Below, in pieces: positions 48,145-57,559 of a stretch of DNA of 64,000 bases (positions are counted from its first letter, which is position 1; each line of letters begins with the position of its first letter). The translations under genes were made by a program, and so were the position numbers. The notes under the pieces are model-generated. The model ran no database searches, was not told the origin of the DNA, and saw nothing but the letters and a program-made list of their open reading frames with translations. The stretch covers positions 1 through 64,000 of the forward strand of contig JAJYLG010000005.1 of NCBI GenBank assembly GCA_021787985.1, in the 5' to 3' direction. This DNA is from Chloroflexota bacterium (lineage in GTDB: Bacteria; Chloroflexota; Dehalococcoidia; DSGV01).

Positions 48145-49040
48145 GCCGGCGCCTCCCAGCGCGGCCCAGTACGGCCCAGGACGCCGTCCCTGAGGCCAGC
48201 GATCTCGGCCCGCGCGGCGCGCCGCTGCCCCGCCGCGAGCGCCTGCAGCCCGCGCGCGGCACGGACCGCCGCATAGCGGGCCGTGAACAGCGCCAGACGC
48301 AGCGGCCCGCGGCTCCAGCGGCGGGCAATGAGGTACCGATTGCGCGCGGCGTAGTAGCGCACGAACGGGCTGCCGGCCCCGCCGCTGGAAGCGCCCTTGG
48401 CGTGCCAGACCCGCGCGGCCGGCTCGTAACGGACCGCGAACCCAGCGCGGCGGCAGCGTGCCACGAAGTCGAAGTCCTCGTAGTACATGAAGAGCGTCTC
48501 GTCCAGCGGCCCGGCGGCAACCCAGGCGCTGGCCGGCACGAGCAGGCAGCAGAGGCTCGCCATGGCGACGGCGTGCGGCCGCAGCCACTCGCCGGTCGGC
48601 GCGCGACCGATCCAATCGCCGCGCCAGGCTACCGAGGCGAAGTCGAATGGCCCGGCCGCCGCCTCCAGGCCGCCGCCGGGAAGCAGTACCTGCGGCACGA
48701 CCAGCGACCGCTCGTCGGCCGCGGCCGCGAGCGCGTCGAGCGCCGCGGGATCGAAGCGCACGTCCGGGTTGCAGAACAGCAGCCACTCGGCCCCGTCCGC
48801 CACGGCTCGCGATGCCGCCCGGTTCGCCGCGGCCGCGAAACCCTCGTTCCGCGGGCGGCGATCCAACCAGGCCGGACGCAGCGCCGATTCCGCCACCTCG
48901 GCCGATCCATCCGGGCTCGCGTTGTCCACCACGTACGCCCGCCATGCGACCCCCTGACCGCGGAGGCTCTCCGCCAGCACGGGCACATGGCCTGCCGAGC
49001 GGTAGGTCACGAGCAGGAGCGCGACCCGCTCGACCGTCAT
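48141..49040 (-). CDS. Family 2 glycosyltransferase
   Basis: VALLLVTYRSAGHVPVLAESL, VVDNASPDGSAEV, NEGFAAAANRAA, WLLFCNPDVRFDPAALDAL, DETLFMYYEDFDFVARCRRAGF. Confidence 0.92.
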   Translation of the reverse strand: MTVERVALLLVTYRSAGHVPVLAESLRGQGVAWRAYVVDNASPDGSAEVAESALRPAWLDRRPRNEGFAAAANRAASRAVADGAEWLLFCNPDVRFDPAALDALAAAADERSLVVPQVLLPGGGLEAAAGPFDFASVAWRGDWIGRAPTGEWLRPHAVAMASLCCLLVPASAWVAAGPLDETLFMYYEDFDFVARCRRAGFAVRYEPAARVWHAKGASSGGAGSPFVRYYAARNRYLIARRWSRGPLRLALFTARYAAVRAARGLQALAAGQRRAARAEIAGLRDGVLGRTGPRWEAPA

Positions 49041-50044
49041 CGCCGTGCGACCGCGTACATCAGGTCGCCCCGGCCCGTGAGGCCGAGCCACGTGGCGAGC
49101 GGCAGCCAGCGCAAGCGCGCAACCTCTGCCCCCCCGCCTATCCGCGGGGGCAGGCGTCCGCCGGGGCCGACGTCCCGCAGGCACGGCAGCCCGCCACCCA
49201 GGCGCCGCGACCACTCGATGCTCTGCGGCTGGGTGTACGTGGTGATCGCGATCTCGCGGAAGCCCGCTTCCAGTAGGAAGCGGCGCAGGGTGAGTGGCGT
49301 GAAGTGGAAGAAGTGTCGCGGCGCGTCCAGGTGTACCCAGTCGGCGCCGGACCGCCGCGCAAGCCAGCCGCCAACGTTCGGCACGCCGACCCGCAGCTCG
49401 CCACCGGGACGCAGCAGCCGGAAGAGCGCGCGCAGCGTCTCGTCCGGCCGCGGTACGTGCTCCAGGGTGTGCCACACGCTCGCCGCGTCGAAGCTGCCCG
49501 GCTCCAGCTCGACACCCGGGATGCTGCCCTCGTACGCCTCGTGGCCGGCCGCGCGGGCCGCCTCGACCGCGGCCGGTACGATGTCGACGCCGACCGTCCG
49601 CCAGCCGCAACGATGCAGGTAATCGAGGAACGCGCCGTCGCCGCAGCCCAGGTCGAGCACGCGGCCGCCGGCCACGAAGCGCGGGAAGCGCCGCAGCCGC
49701 GAGGCGAGCGGCGCGAGCAAGAGCGCCCAGGCCGCCTTCGGACCGGGCAGCTCCGCCTGGCGCGGCCACGGGTAGCCGCGGGCCGCCCAGAGCGCCCCGT
49801 GCACCACCCGCTCGCGCGGGCCGGGCCGCGCGGGGCGTGAACGGTAGGGATAGTAGTCCTCGGGGTAGTAGGCCGGCAGCGTGGCCGGGGCTGGCCGCAC
49901 CGCCAGCCGCACCAACCCGCAGCTACGGCAACGCGCGACCGGGAAGTCGCCGTCGAGCCCGAACATGCGGTCGCGCGCGGTGAAAAGCGGCTCGTCGTTG
50001 TCGAAGCCGCACAGGCACGAGACGTGCTCCAGGTCGGCGCTCAT
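49037..50044 (-). CDS. Class I SAM-dependent methyltransferase with N-terminal Cys motifs
   Basis: CLCGF...VARCRSCGLVRL; GGRVLDLGCGDGAFLDYLHRCGWRTVGVDIVPAAVE; HTLEHVPRPDETLRALFRLLRPGGELRVGVPN. Confidence 0.9.
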   Translation of the reverse strand: MSADLEHVSCLCGFDNDEPLFTARDRMFGLDGDFPVARCRSCGLVRLAVRPAPATLPAYYPEDYYPYRSRPARPGPRERVVHGALWAARGYPWPRQAELPGPKAAWALLLAPLASRLRRFPRFVAGGRVLDLGCGDGAFLDYLHRCGWRTVGVDIVPAAVEAARAAGHEAYEGSIPGVELEPGSFDAASVWHTLEHVPRPDETLRALFRLLRPGGELRVGVPNVGGWLARRSGADWVHLDAPRHFFHFTPLTLRRFLLEAGFREIAITTYTQPQSIEWSRRLGGGLPCLRDVGPGGRLPPRIGGGAEVARLRWLPLATWLGLTGRGDLMYAVARR

Positions 50045-51087
50045 CCGCCCGTGGCGCCGCCCAGGCGGTGGCCGTACTGCGCCGCGTAGAAACGTGCGAA
50101 GTCCCCTTCCCGCACGCGCCGCCACCACCACTCGTTCTCGACGTACCAGCGCACCGTGGCCCGCAGCGCCTCCTCGAACCCGTGGCGCGGCGCCCAGCTC
50201 AGCGCCCGCAGCTTCGACGAGTCGAGCGCGTAGCGCCGATCGTGCCCAGGGCGGTCCTCGACGTGGCGGATGAGCCCGAGCGGCTTCTCCAGCTCGCGCA
50301 GCACCAGCGCGGCCACCTCGACGTTCTCGCGCTCGTTGTCGGCCCCGATGTTGTAGACCTCGCCCGGCTCGCCGCGGCGCAGCAGCAGGTCGAGCGCGCG
50401 GCAGTGGTCCTCGACGTAGAGCCAGTCGCGCCGCTGCCGACCGTCGCCGTAGACCGGCAGCGGCTCGCCGCGCAGGGCGTTGGTCACGAACAGCGGCACC
50501 GCCTTCTCCGGATGCTGACGCGGCCCCACGTTGTTGCTCGCCCGCGTGATGATCACCGGCAAGCGGTACGTCTCCCAGAACGCAATGCACTGCATTTCAC
50601 CGCCGGCTTTGCTGGCGGCGTAGGGGCTGCGCGGATGCAACGGATCGCTCTCGCGGCTGCGCTTGCCGGGCGGCACATCGCCGTAGACCTCGTCCGTGCT
50701 CACCTGGATGAAGCGCCCCGCGCCGGCCACCTGCGCCGCGCGCAGCAGCACGTACGTCCCGTGCACATCGGTGCGGATGAAGTCGTCCGCGCCGAAGAGC
50801 GAACGGTCCACGTGCGTCTCGGCGGCGAAGTTCACCACCGCGTCGACGCCCACCATCGCCTGCTCGACCACGTCCGCGTCGGCGATGTCGCCCCGGATGA
50901 AGCGGTAGCGCGAGTCGCCCTCCAGGTCGCGCAGGTTGTCCGGATTGCCCGCGTAGGTCAGCTTGTCGAGGTTCACCACCGCGACGTCCGGGTGCTCGCG
51001 CAACAGGAAGTGGATGAAGTTGCTGCCGATGAAGCCGCAGCCGCCGGTCACCAGCAGGCGTCGTGGCGGGAGCCCACTCCCGTTCAT
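50041..51087 (-). CDS. rmlB: dTDP-glucose 4,6-dehydratase
   Basis: LLVTGGCGFIGSNFIHFLLREHP, NFAAETHVDRSLFGADDFIRTDVHGTYVLLRA, STDEVYGDVPPGKRSRESDPLHPRSPYAASKAGGEM. Confidence 0.96.
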   Translation of the reverse strand: MNGSGLPPRRLLVTGGCGFIGSNFIHFLLREHPDVAVVNLDKLTYAGNPDNLRDLEGDSRYRFIRGDIADADVVEQAMVGVDAVVNFAAETHVDRSLFGADDFIRTDVHGTYVLLRAAQVAGAGRFIQVSTDEVYGDVPPGKRSRESDPLHPRSPYAASKAGGEMQCIAFWETYRLPVIITRASNNVGPRQHPEKAVPLFVTNALRGEPLPVYGDGRQRRDWLYVEDHCRALDLLLRRGEPGEVYNIGADNERENVEVAALVLRELEKPLGLIRHVEDRPGHDRRYALDSSKLRALSWAPRHGFEEALRATVRWYVENEWWWRRVREGDFARFYAAQYGHRLGGATGG

Positions 51088-52148
51088 GGCACCGCCACCC
51101 GGCTGTGGTCTCCCAGCACGAGCCGGTAGACACGCGGGCGCGATTGCTCGCCCTCCACGCGCACGAACCGGCCGATCAGCGAGTCCTCAATGCGGTGCGG
51201 CAGCCCGACCAGCTCAGTGTGCTCGAGCACCACGCTCGCCGCCAGCTCCGCCCGCTCGATCCGGCAGTGATGATACACGCTGGTGAACGGGCCAATGTAC
51301 GCGTCCCGCACCACGGTCTCCTCGCCGATGATCGCCGGGCCGTGGATCACCGAGCGCTCCACGCGCGCTCCCCTCTCCAGCACCACGGTGCCTACCAGCC
51401 GCGACCCGCCGTCCACGGTGCCCTCATTGCGCTGCTGGAGATCCTCCAGCAGCAGCCGATTCGCCTGCAGGATGTCGTCCATGCGGCCGGTGTCGATCCA
51501 TGGCCCGCGCACCACCCGGTGGTCGACCCGCAGCCCGTGGTCGATCAGCCACTGGATGGTATCGGTGATCTCCAGCTCGCCCCGCGCCGACGGGCGGACC
51601 GACTTCACCGCCTCCAGGACGTGCGCGTCGAAGAGGTAGATGCCGATCACGGCCAGGTCGGACGGCGGATCGGCCGGCTTCTCGACGACTCGCAGCAGGC
51701 GGCCGTCGCGGACGTCCGCCACGCCGAACGCGGAGGGGTTGGGCACCGGGCAGAGCTGCACCTGCGCGTTCGCGCCCGAGTCCAGAAAGCCCTGCACGTA
51801 CTCGCGCACGCCCTCGCGCAGGAAATTGTCGCCCAGGAAGAGCACGAACGGCTCGCCGTCGAGGAACTGCTCGGCGACGAGCACGGCGTGGGCGATGCCG
51901 AGCGGCGCCGGCTGCTCGATGTACGTCACCCGCGCGCCGAAACGCGACCCGTCGCCCACCGCCGCGCGCACCTGCTCGCCGGTGTCGCCCACGATGACGC
52001 CCAAGTCGCGCACCCCGGCCGCCACCAGGTGCTCGATGGCGTAGAAGAGCACCGGCTTGTTGGCGACCGGCACAAGCTGCTTGGCGCCCGTGTAGGTGAA
52101 CGGGCGCAGGCGGCTGCCCTTGCCGCCACTTAGGACCAGCCCTTTCAC
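51084..52148 (-). CDS. rmlA: Glucose-1-phosphate thymidylyltransferase, long form
   Basis: VKGLVLSGGKGSRLRPFTYTGAKQLVPVANKPVLFYAIEHLVAAGV; C-terminal beta-helix (LVGTVVLERGARVERSVIHGPAIIGEETVVRDAYIGPFTSV); GTG start. Confidence 0.94.
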   Translation of the reverse strand: MKGLVLSGGKGSRLRPFTYTGAKQLVPVANKPVLFYAIEHLVAAGVRDLGVIVGDTGEQVRAAVGDGSRFGARVTYIEQPAPLGIAHAVLVAEQFLDGEPFVLFLGDNFLREGVREYVQGFLDSGANAQVQLCPVPNPSAFGVADVRDGRLLRVVEKPADPPSDLAVIGIYLFDAHVLEAVKSVRPSARGELEITDTIQWLIDHGLRVDHRVVRGPWIDTGRMDDILQANRLLLEDLQQRNEGTVDGGSRLVGTVVLERGARVERSVIHGPAIIGEETVVRDAYIGPFTSVYHHCRIERAELAASVVLEHTELVGLPHRIEDSLIGRFVRVEGEQSRPRVYRLVLGDHSRVAVP

Positions 52149-52200
52149 GGGCACCTCCGTCGCACGCCGCACCCAGACTATCGCACAACCGCCGACGTGC

Positions 52201-54660
52201 TCACCCGCTCACCCGCTGCCAGCGGGCCAGCGCCGCCTTCCAGCGGTCGAGCGCGGGTGGGCCGCCCAGCGGCCAATCCCCGGGCGGTAGGATCGGCACC
52301 GGCTCCGGACGCCAGTAGCCGAAGCGATAGGTCTGCGCCACCAGCAGCAGGCGACCGGGAAGATCGGCCGTGATCCGATCGCGAAGCTGCTGTTCGAGGA
52401 AGCGGGGCACGGACGAGGGCAGGAAGCTGTCGCCGAGCGCCACGAGGGCGTCGGTCTGTCCCCGGTAGGCCGCCCGCAGGAGCAGCCTCCGCCCCGCCGC
52501 CACGTCCCCCCGTAGCAGGGCCACCCGGCCGAGCGCGTAGTCGCGCTGCGCCTCGTCGCCGGCATGGGGCGCTCCGGCCTCGACCTCGCGCACCGCCTCG
52601 TCGGTACGGCCGAGCTGCAGCTCGAGCAGGCCGAGCGCGAGCCGAGCCTCCGCGTCGGCCGGCGCCCCACGCAGGTAGTCCTGCAGACGCCGGGCGGCGG
52701 CGCCGGCGCTGCCGAACCCCGCCTCGATGAGCGCACCCTTGAGCGCCCGGTCGTGAGGCGAGGCGTCGCGCAAGGCGTCCCGCGCGGCCTGGACGATGGC
52801 CTCACGGTGCCCACGTCGCCAGGCATCGGCCGCGAAGAAGTCCGAGCCGGCGAGGTCCGGCGCGTCGGCCAACAGCGCTCCGTAGCGTTCCACGGCCGAC
52901 ACGTCGGGTCGGACGCGCTGGTACGCCTCGGCGACCACCAGCCGGAGCGTCGGGTCGGCGACGCGCAGCGCGTCGAAGCGAGCTATCGCGGCGAGCGTGG
53001 CCGCGCGCTGGCCGGCGCGCGCGTGCGCGAGGGCGGCGGCGGCCAGCGTCGGCGGGTCGAGCGGCGTCATGTCGAGCGCGCGCTGGAAGTCAGCCGCCGC
53101 CGCTGCCCAGCCTGCCGTCCCGTTGGCAGCGAGCGCGGCGGCGTCTCCCCGCTGCGCCCAGTAGATGGCGTAGCCGTCCCAGTTGGTGTCCCGGACCGAC
53201 CAGCGCACGGCGGCTGGAACGTCATGGCGGGTGGCGGCCGCGCGCGCCCGCGTGTAGCGCCACCCGCCCACGTCCTGCCAGGCCCACCAGACGAGCAGCG
53301 GAACGCCGAGCACCGCGAGCCACCGTGCGGCGCCCGCACCCCACCGCAAGCGCGGCAGCGCGAAGGCATTCCGGTCCTCAGCCGCCACAGCCAACAACCC
53401 GGCCAGCACCGGCACCAGCACCGGAAGGAAAAGCAAAGGCGAGTCCACCAGGCCGTGCACGGCCACGCCCGCGCACGCCGCTGCCGCGCAGACCGCCCCC
53501 CAAGCCGCGGGCGTCACCGGCACGCCGCCACGGGGACGCGCGCGCCAGAGGCCGCGCAGCACCACCGCGAGGACCACTATCGCGGCGAGCGCCCCCACCA
53601 GTCCCGTGTCGTACAGCAGTTGCAGGTACTGGTTGTGGGCGTGGACGGCAGAGAGCGCGGGTGTGCCCGCCTCCGACGCGTAGGCCAGAGTGAAGGTTCC
53701 CGGCCCCGAGCCCAGCAGCGGGTGATCGAGGACCGCGTTGCGCGCGAAGCGCGCCATCTCGATCCGCGGCTCGGCGGTGGCGCGCCCGACGACGCTCGGG
53801 TATGCCGCCACCAGCATCACCACGCCGCCCACCACGACCAGCGCCGCGAGGGCCGCCACGGCCGCGCGCCGGCCGCGCAGTCGCAAGCGACCGCGCCCCC
53901 CCACGACCAGCACGGCGGCCGCCGCGACCGCGCCCAGCCAGCCACCCCGCGAATCCGTTGCCAGCAGCGCGCCGGTCGAGAGCGCCGCCGCCACCGCCGC
54001 GACCACCCGGACCCAGCGCGACCCCCAGCGGACGGCGATCCACCAGCACCACGGTAGGGCGGCCACCAGCGACGCCGCCACGATGTTGGGGTTGCCGCTC
54101 GGACCCTGGGCCCTCGGTAGCGCTGCCGGCAGCAGTCCCGCCGCGCGCAGGCCGACGCTCGCCCGCGCCCAGCGCACCCACTCCCACTCCTGGGTGAGGA
54201 AGGAGCGCAGCGCCAGCACGGCGACCAGCGCGCCGCCGGCGACTAGCGCCGGCGCGACGACATCGAGCCTCCACCCGACCGCCCACCACGCCAGCAGCAG
54301 CACGCCCGCCACCTCGAGCGGCAGGAGCGATTCCAAGCTGACACGTGGCATGCGCGAGGTGACCACCGCCAGCCCGACCGCGAACGCGAACACGCACGCG
54401 GCCAGGTGTAGCGGCGAAAGCGGCGCGAACCGCCGGCGCGCGACCGCGACGGCGACCGCGATCGCACCGGCGGCGACGGTCAGCGCCTGCAGCGTTATCA
54501 TGCGCTGCACGATATGGGCCGCGAACGTGGGCGGCGCCAGGACCATCAGGGGCCAGATGGTCAGGGCCGCGAAGAGGAAAGGGAAGAGGACCCGGGCGCC
54601 GGTCCACCCCTGGGCGGCCGCGCCCGCCGCGGTCTGGTTGCTCGCCGCGTCGACGTCCAT
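52201..54660 (-). CDS. O-antigen ligase (WaaL-like) with C-terminal TPR-like region
   Basis: Many TM segments; NPNIVAASLVAALPWCWW, DSRGGWLGAVAAAAV, LLGSGPGTFTLAYASEAGTPALSAVHAHNQYLQLLYDTGLVG; C-terminal helical repeat region. Confidence 0.88.
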   Translation of the reverse strand: MDVDAASNQTAAGAAAQGWTGARVLFPFLFAALTIWPLMVLAPPTFAAHIVQRMITLQALTVAAGAIAVAVAVARRRFAPLSPLHLAACVFAFAVGLAVVTSRMPRVSLESLLPLEVAGVLLLAWWAVGWRLDVVAPALVAGGALVAVLALRSFLTQEWEWVRWARASVGLRAAGLLPAALPRAQGPSGNPNIVAASLVAALPWCWWIAVRWGSRWVRVVAAVAAALSTGALLATDSRGGWLGAVAAAAVLVVGGRGRLRLRGRRAAVAALAALVVVGGVVMLVAAYPSVVGRATAEPRIEMARFARNAVLDHPLLGSGPGTFTLAYASEAGTPALSAVHAHNQYLQLLYDTGLVGALAAIVVLAVVLRGLWRARPRGGVPVTPAAWGAVCAAAACAGVAVHGLVDSPLLFLPVLVPVLAGLLAVAAEDRNAFALPRLRWGAGAARWLAVLGVPLLVWWAWQDVGGWRYTRARAAATRHDVPAAVRWSVRDTNWDGYAIYWAQRGDAAALAANGTAGWAAAAADFQRALDMTPLDPPTLAAAALAHARAGQRAATLAAIARFDALRVADPTLRLVVAEAYQRVRPDVSAVERYGALLADAPDLAGSDFFAADAWRRGHREAIVQAARDALRDASPHDRALKGALIEAGFGSAGAAARRLQDYLRGAPADAEARLALGLLELQLGRTDEAVREVEAGAPHAGDEAQRDYALGRVALLRGDVAAGRRLLLRAAYRGQTDALVALGDSFLPSSVPRFLEQQLRDRITADLPGRLLLVAQTYRFGYWRPEPVPILPPGDWPLGGPPALDRWKAALARWQRVSG

Positions 54661-54668
54661 TCACCGGC

Positions 54669-54674
54669 AGTATA
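54669..54674 (-). promoter_or_regulatory. -10 box (TATACT) 8 nt upstream of ATG 54660, candidate leaderless promoter
   Basis: Minus strand TATACT-GCCGGTGA-ATG. Confidence 0.55.
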
Positions 54675-54709
54675 CGAGCCAGCGAACGGGACCCCTGCGT
54701 CGCGAGCGC

Positions 54710-55459
54710 TCAGACCGGTGGCCAGGGGTACGGACGGTAGCCCCCGGGCTGCGGATACGTGGGTTGTTCCAGCAGCCGCTCGCAGCGCGCCCGCAAAGCC
54801 GCCACTTCGGCCGGGTGCAGGAGCGCACCGAGCTCGGACCTCAGGTCATCGCCCTTCAGGGCCTCGAGCACCCGCCGCATGCGCACCAGCGACGCATCGG
54901 CCACCGGCTGACCGGCGAAGTCCCAGAGAACCGTGCGCAGCTTGTGGTCCGTATGGAACGTGAGACCGTGGTCGATCGCCCACATCCGCCCGGCGGCGTC
55001 GAGCAGGCAGTGCCCGGCCTTCCGATCGGCGTTGTTGGCGACCAGGTCGAAGGCCGCCAGGTCGCGGATCTCCGCCTCCCGCTCGGCGCCGAAGGTGAAG
55101 ATGTTCTGACGCGGGTCGTGGTCGATGAAGAGCTGGACCGCCCCCACGCCTTGCGGCCCGTCCCGGACGACCGTGGGCGGCACGAAGTCCCAGCCGCCGG
55201 CGCGCGCCACCAGATAGGCGGCGTACTCGCGCCGATACAGCGTCCCCGCGGGGAAATCCCACAGCGGCGCCTCGCCCTGGCGCGGTTTGTATACGGCGAG
55301 CCCGGGAGACACGTCGGGGAAGCGCAACACCAGCACGAAGACGTAGTTCGACCCGCTGGGCAGCAAGTACGCCGCCTCGGCCTCGCCCTCGCAGAGCATC
55401 TGCGTGATGCGAGGGTTGTCCGGCCGCCACTCCGGCCCCTGCGAAAGCCCTGGTGCCAT
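54710..55459 (-). CDS. SCO1664 family protein (PI3/4-kinase-like fold)
   Basis: YKPRQGEAPLWDFPAGTLYRREYAAYLVARAGGWDFVPPTVVRDGPQGVGAVQLFIDHDP...AAFDLVANNADRKAGHCLLDAAGRMWAIDHGLTFH. Confidence 0.88.
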   Translation of the reverse strand: MAPGLSQGPEWRPDNPRITQMLCEGEAEAAYLLPSGSNYVFVLVLRFPDVSPGLAVYKPRQGEAPLWDFPAGTLYRREYAAYLVARAGGWDFVPPTVVRDGPQGVGAVQLFIDHDPRQNIFTFGAEREAEIRDLAAFDLVANNADRKAGHCLLDAAGRMWAIDHGLTFHTDHKLRTVLWDFAGQPVADASLVRMRRVLEALKGDDLRSELGALLHPAEVAALRARCERLLEQPTYPQPGGYRPYPWPPV

Positions 55460-55538
55460 ACTCTTGACCGATCGTACCGCCCGGCGCCCCGGCGCGCGCC
55501 GTCGCCGATCTTCAGGCGAGCCCGCGGCAATCCTCGGC

Positions 55539-55544
55539 TACACT
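55539..55544 (+). promoter_or_regulatory. -10 box (TACACT) 6 nt upstream of GTG 55551, candidate leaderless promoter
   Basis: TACACT-CTGGTC-GTG read directly. Confidence 0.55.
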
Positions 55545-55550
55545 CTGGTC

Positions 55551-56177
55551 GTGACCTGGGATTCGGAACGTTTCGCCAGTCGCTACGACCGGTTCGTCCG
55601 TCCGTTCGAGCGCCGTGTCGCGGCCCCCGTGCGCCGCCGCCTGGTCTCCCCGCTGCGCGGCGACGTGCTCGACCTCGGCGCCGGCACCGGCGCCAACTTC
55701 CCGTTCTTCCCGCCGACCGTCGGCCGGGTGGTTGCCCTGGAGCCGGACGCGGCGATGCTGCGGCGCGCGGCGGCCAAACGCGCGAGCTGCCCCGTGCCGC
55801 TCGAGATCGTCCGGGCGCAGGGCGAGCGGCTGCCGTTCCCCGACAGCAGCTTCGACGCGGCCGTCGCGACGCTGGTGCTCTGCACCGTGCGCGATCTGCC
55901 AGCCGCGCTCGCCGAGGTGCGGCGAGTCTTGCGGCCGGGCGGCAGCCTGGTGCTGTTCGAGCACGTGGCCGCCAGGAACGCGCCCGGACGCTGGCTCCAG
56001 CACGCGGTCCAGCCGCTGTGGGGTCCACGTGCCGCCGGATGCCAGCTCACGCGCGACACCCCCGCCGCAGTCCGAGCGGCTGGCTTCACGTTCGAGCGGA
56101 TCGAGCGCGGCTGGCTCTGGCCGTACCTCCTGCCCTCCAGCCCCGCGGTCATCGGCGTGGCGTGCGCGCCGGCGTAG
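55551..56177 (+). CDS. Class I SAM-dependent methyltransferase (UbiE/COQ5-like)
   Basis: FASRYDRFVRPFERRVAAPVRRRLVSPLRGDVLDLGAGTGANFPFFPP, PFPDSSFDAAVATLVLCTVRDLPAALAEVRRVLRPGGSLVLFEHV. Confidence 0.9.
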   Translation: MTWDSERFASRYDRFVRPFERRVAAPVRRRLVSPLRGDVLDLGAGTGANFPFFPPTVGRVVALEPDAAMLRRAAAKRASCPVPLEIVRAQGERLPFPDSSFDAAVATLVLCTVRDLPAALAEVRRVLRPGGSLVLFEHVAARNAPGRWLQHAVQPLWGPRAAGCQLTRDTPAAVRAAGFTFERIERGWLWPYLLPSSPAVIGVACAPA

Positions 56178-56344
56178 CAAGAGTTGAGGAATCCGTTCCG
56201 ACCATCCCCCTGCCCTCTTCCGTGCCGGCCGTGCCGAACGCCTCATGGCCCGGGTGCGCGAGCGCGACCAGACCGCGGCCCGTTACGTCGCGTTCCGCCT
56301 GCCCGGCGCCCGCGTTACGCTGGTGGCGCGGGAGACGGGAGCGG

Positions 56345-56848
56345 ATGCTGGACCTCGGAGCGGTGGCGGCACTCGCCGCTGATGCGATCGGCGAACCGGG
56401 ACACCGGACGTTTCGGCTGCTTGCGGCCGGCGGCGCCGCGTCTACCTGCGCCTGGCTGGAGAAGGAGCAGCTCCACGCGCTCGCGGCGGCTTGCCAGCAG
56501 CTTGTCGCCCGGCTTGGCGTGCGCGGCGACGAGCAGGAGAGCGAACCGTCCAGCGTGCCCGAGCCGTACGATGCCGAGTTCCAGATCGGCGCCATCACGA
56601 TCGGCTACGAGGAGGCGAGCGGCCTCCCGGTGATCCTGCTCTACGAGACCGACGCCGACACGGACGGGCCGCCGACCGTGCGCTTCCAGGCGACCGGCGC
56701 GCAGCTCCTGGGCTTCAGTCGCCAGGTCGAACGCGTGGTCCGCGCCGGCCGTCCTCACTGCCCGCTCTGCGACATGCCGCTCGGCGACGAGCCGCACGCT
56801 TGCCCGCGCGCCAACGGCCACGGCAAGATGCTCGGCCCGCTGCGCTGA
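56345..56848 (+). CDS. DUF3090 family protein
   Basis: AIGEPGHRTFRLLAAGGAASTCAWLEKEQLHALA...FQIGAITIGYEE...RFQATGAQLLGFSRQVERVVRAGRPHCPLCDMPLGDEPHACPRANGHGK; C-terminal CPLC...CPRANG motif. Confidence 0.88.
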   Translation: MLDLGAVAALAADAIGEPGHRTFRLLAAGGAASTCAWLEKEQLHALAAACQQLVARLGVRGDEQESEPSSVPEPYDAEFQIGAITIGYEEASGLPVILLYETDADTDGPPTVRFQATGAQLLGFSRQVERVVRAGRPHCPLCDMPLGDEPHACPRANGHGKMLGPLR

Positions 56849-56854
56849 GCACCC

Positions 56855-57379
56855 TTACTTCACGATCAGGTTCGCGATCTGCAGCCCCGGCCGCACCGCG
56901 ACGCTGGCCTGCGTCACCTGGAAATCGAACTGCCGCGCCCCGGCGAACCCCGTGACCTCGAACGTCACCTTCTCGCCCGGATTCACGGGCGCGCCACACG
57001 CCTGCGGCTTCCCCGGCTCCGGCTGAGCCGGAAAGATGATCACATACCACGAGATGTCCGGTGCGCTCGGCCGGCGCTCGTTCAGGCAGCGGCGGCCGTT
57101 GATCACGGCGACCACCTGGGTCTGCAATGGAACGAAGCTGCCCGTGTACGAGATCCGCCCGCAGAAGCCGATCGCATTCGATACGTCCGGCGGGGCGGCC
57201 TGCGGATCGCCGCGCAGGCAGTAGGCCGTCACGGGATCGACGGGCGTGCCCGACGGGGTCGGGCTCAGGGTGACGGTGGGGGTGGGCGATGGTGTCTTGG
57301 TTGCGGGGTTGTTCGCGCCGCCCACGCAGCCCGTGAGCACGAGCCCCGCTGCCAGCGCCGCGACCAGCCACTTCGTCAT
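56855..57379 (-). CDS. Lipoprotein of unknown function
   Basis: MTKWLVAALAAGLVLTGCVGG lipobox; T/P-rich linker; cysteine-containing C-terminal domain; GGAGG upstream. Confidence 0.8.
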   Translation of the reverse strand: MTKWLVAALAAGLVLTGCVGGANNPATKTPSPTPTVTLSPTPSGTPVDPVTAYCLRGDPQAAPPDVSNAIGFCGRISYTGSFVPLQTQVVAVINGRRCLNERRPSAPDISWYVIIFPAQPEPGKPQACGAPVNPGEKVTFEVTGFAGARQFDFQVTQASVAVRPGLQIANLIVK

Positions 57380-57463
57380 CCGCACTCCCACCTCCTCAGG
57401 CCTGCACCAGTACAGTCTACCGGGCCGTGCGGGGGCGACTCTCGCAGCCGGGTGGAGCTCCGT

Positions 57464-57469
57464 TAGAAT
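57464..57469 (+). promoter_or_regulatory. -10 box (TAGAAT) 6 nt upstream of ATG 57476
   Basis: TAGAAT-TGCGCC-ATG read directly. Confidence 0.5.
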
Positions 57470-57475
57470 TGCGCC

Positions 57476-57559
57476 ATGAGAGTGCGCTGCTTCCGCGACG
57501 CGGGGGGCACGGCGACGGCCCGGACGGCGGCCCCACCGGGCAAGCGGTCCGATGCGTGA
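57476..57559 (+). CDS. Candidate 27-aa leaderless small ORF
   Basis: MRVRCFRDAGGTATARTAAPPGKRSDA*, preceded at 6 nt by TAGAAT and overlapping the next start (ATGCGTGA). Confidence 0.35.
   Translation: MRVRCFRDAGGTATARTAAPPGKRSDA

Noticed and set aside
56178-56344. Possible 45-aa ORF (MARVRERDQTAARYVAFRLPGARVTLVARETGADAGPRSGGGTRR) before DUF3090
   Set aside because: No RBS, no recognisable domain; could be decayed sequence of a former neighbour but evidence is too thin to call.
53738-56848. 1036-aa plus-strand ORF
   Set aside because: Mostly antisense to the O-antigen ligase and SCO1664 genes and Arg/Pro/Ala-rich; only its last 168 codons (DUF3090, from 56345) are credible.
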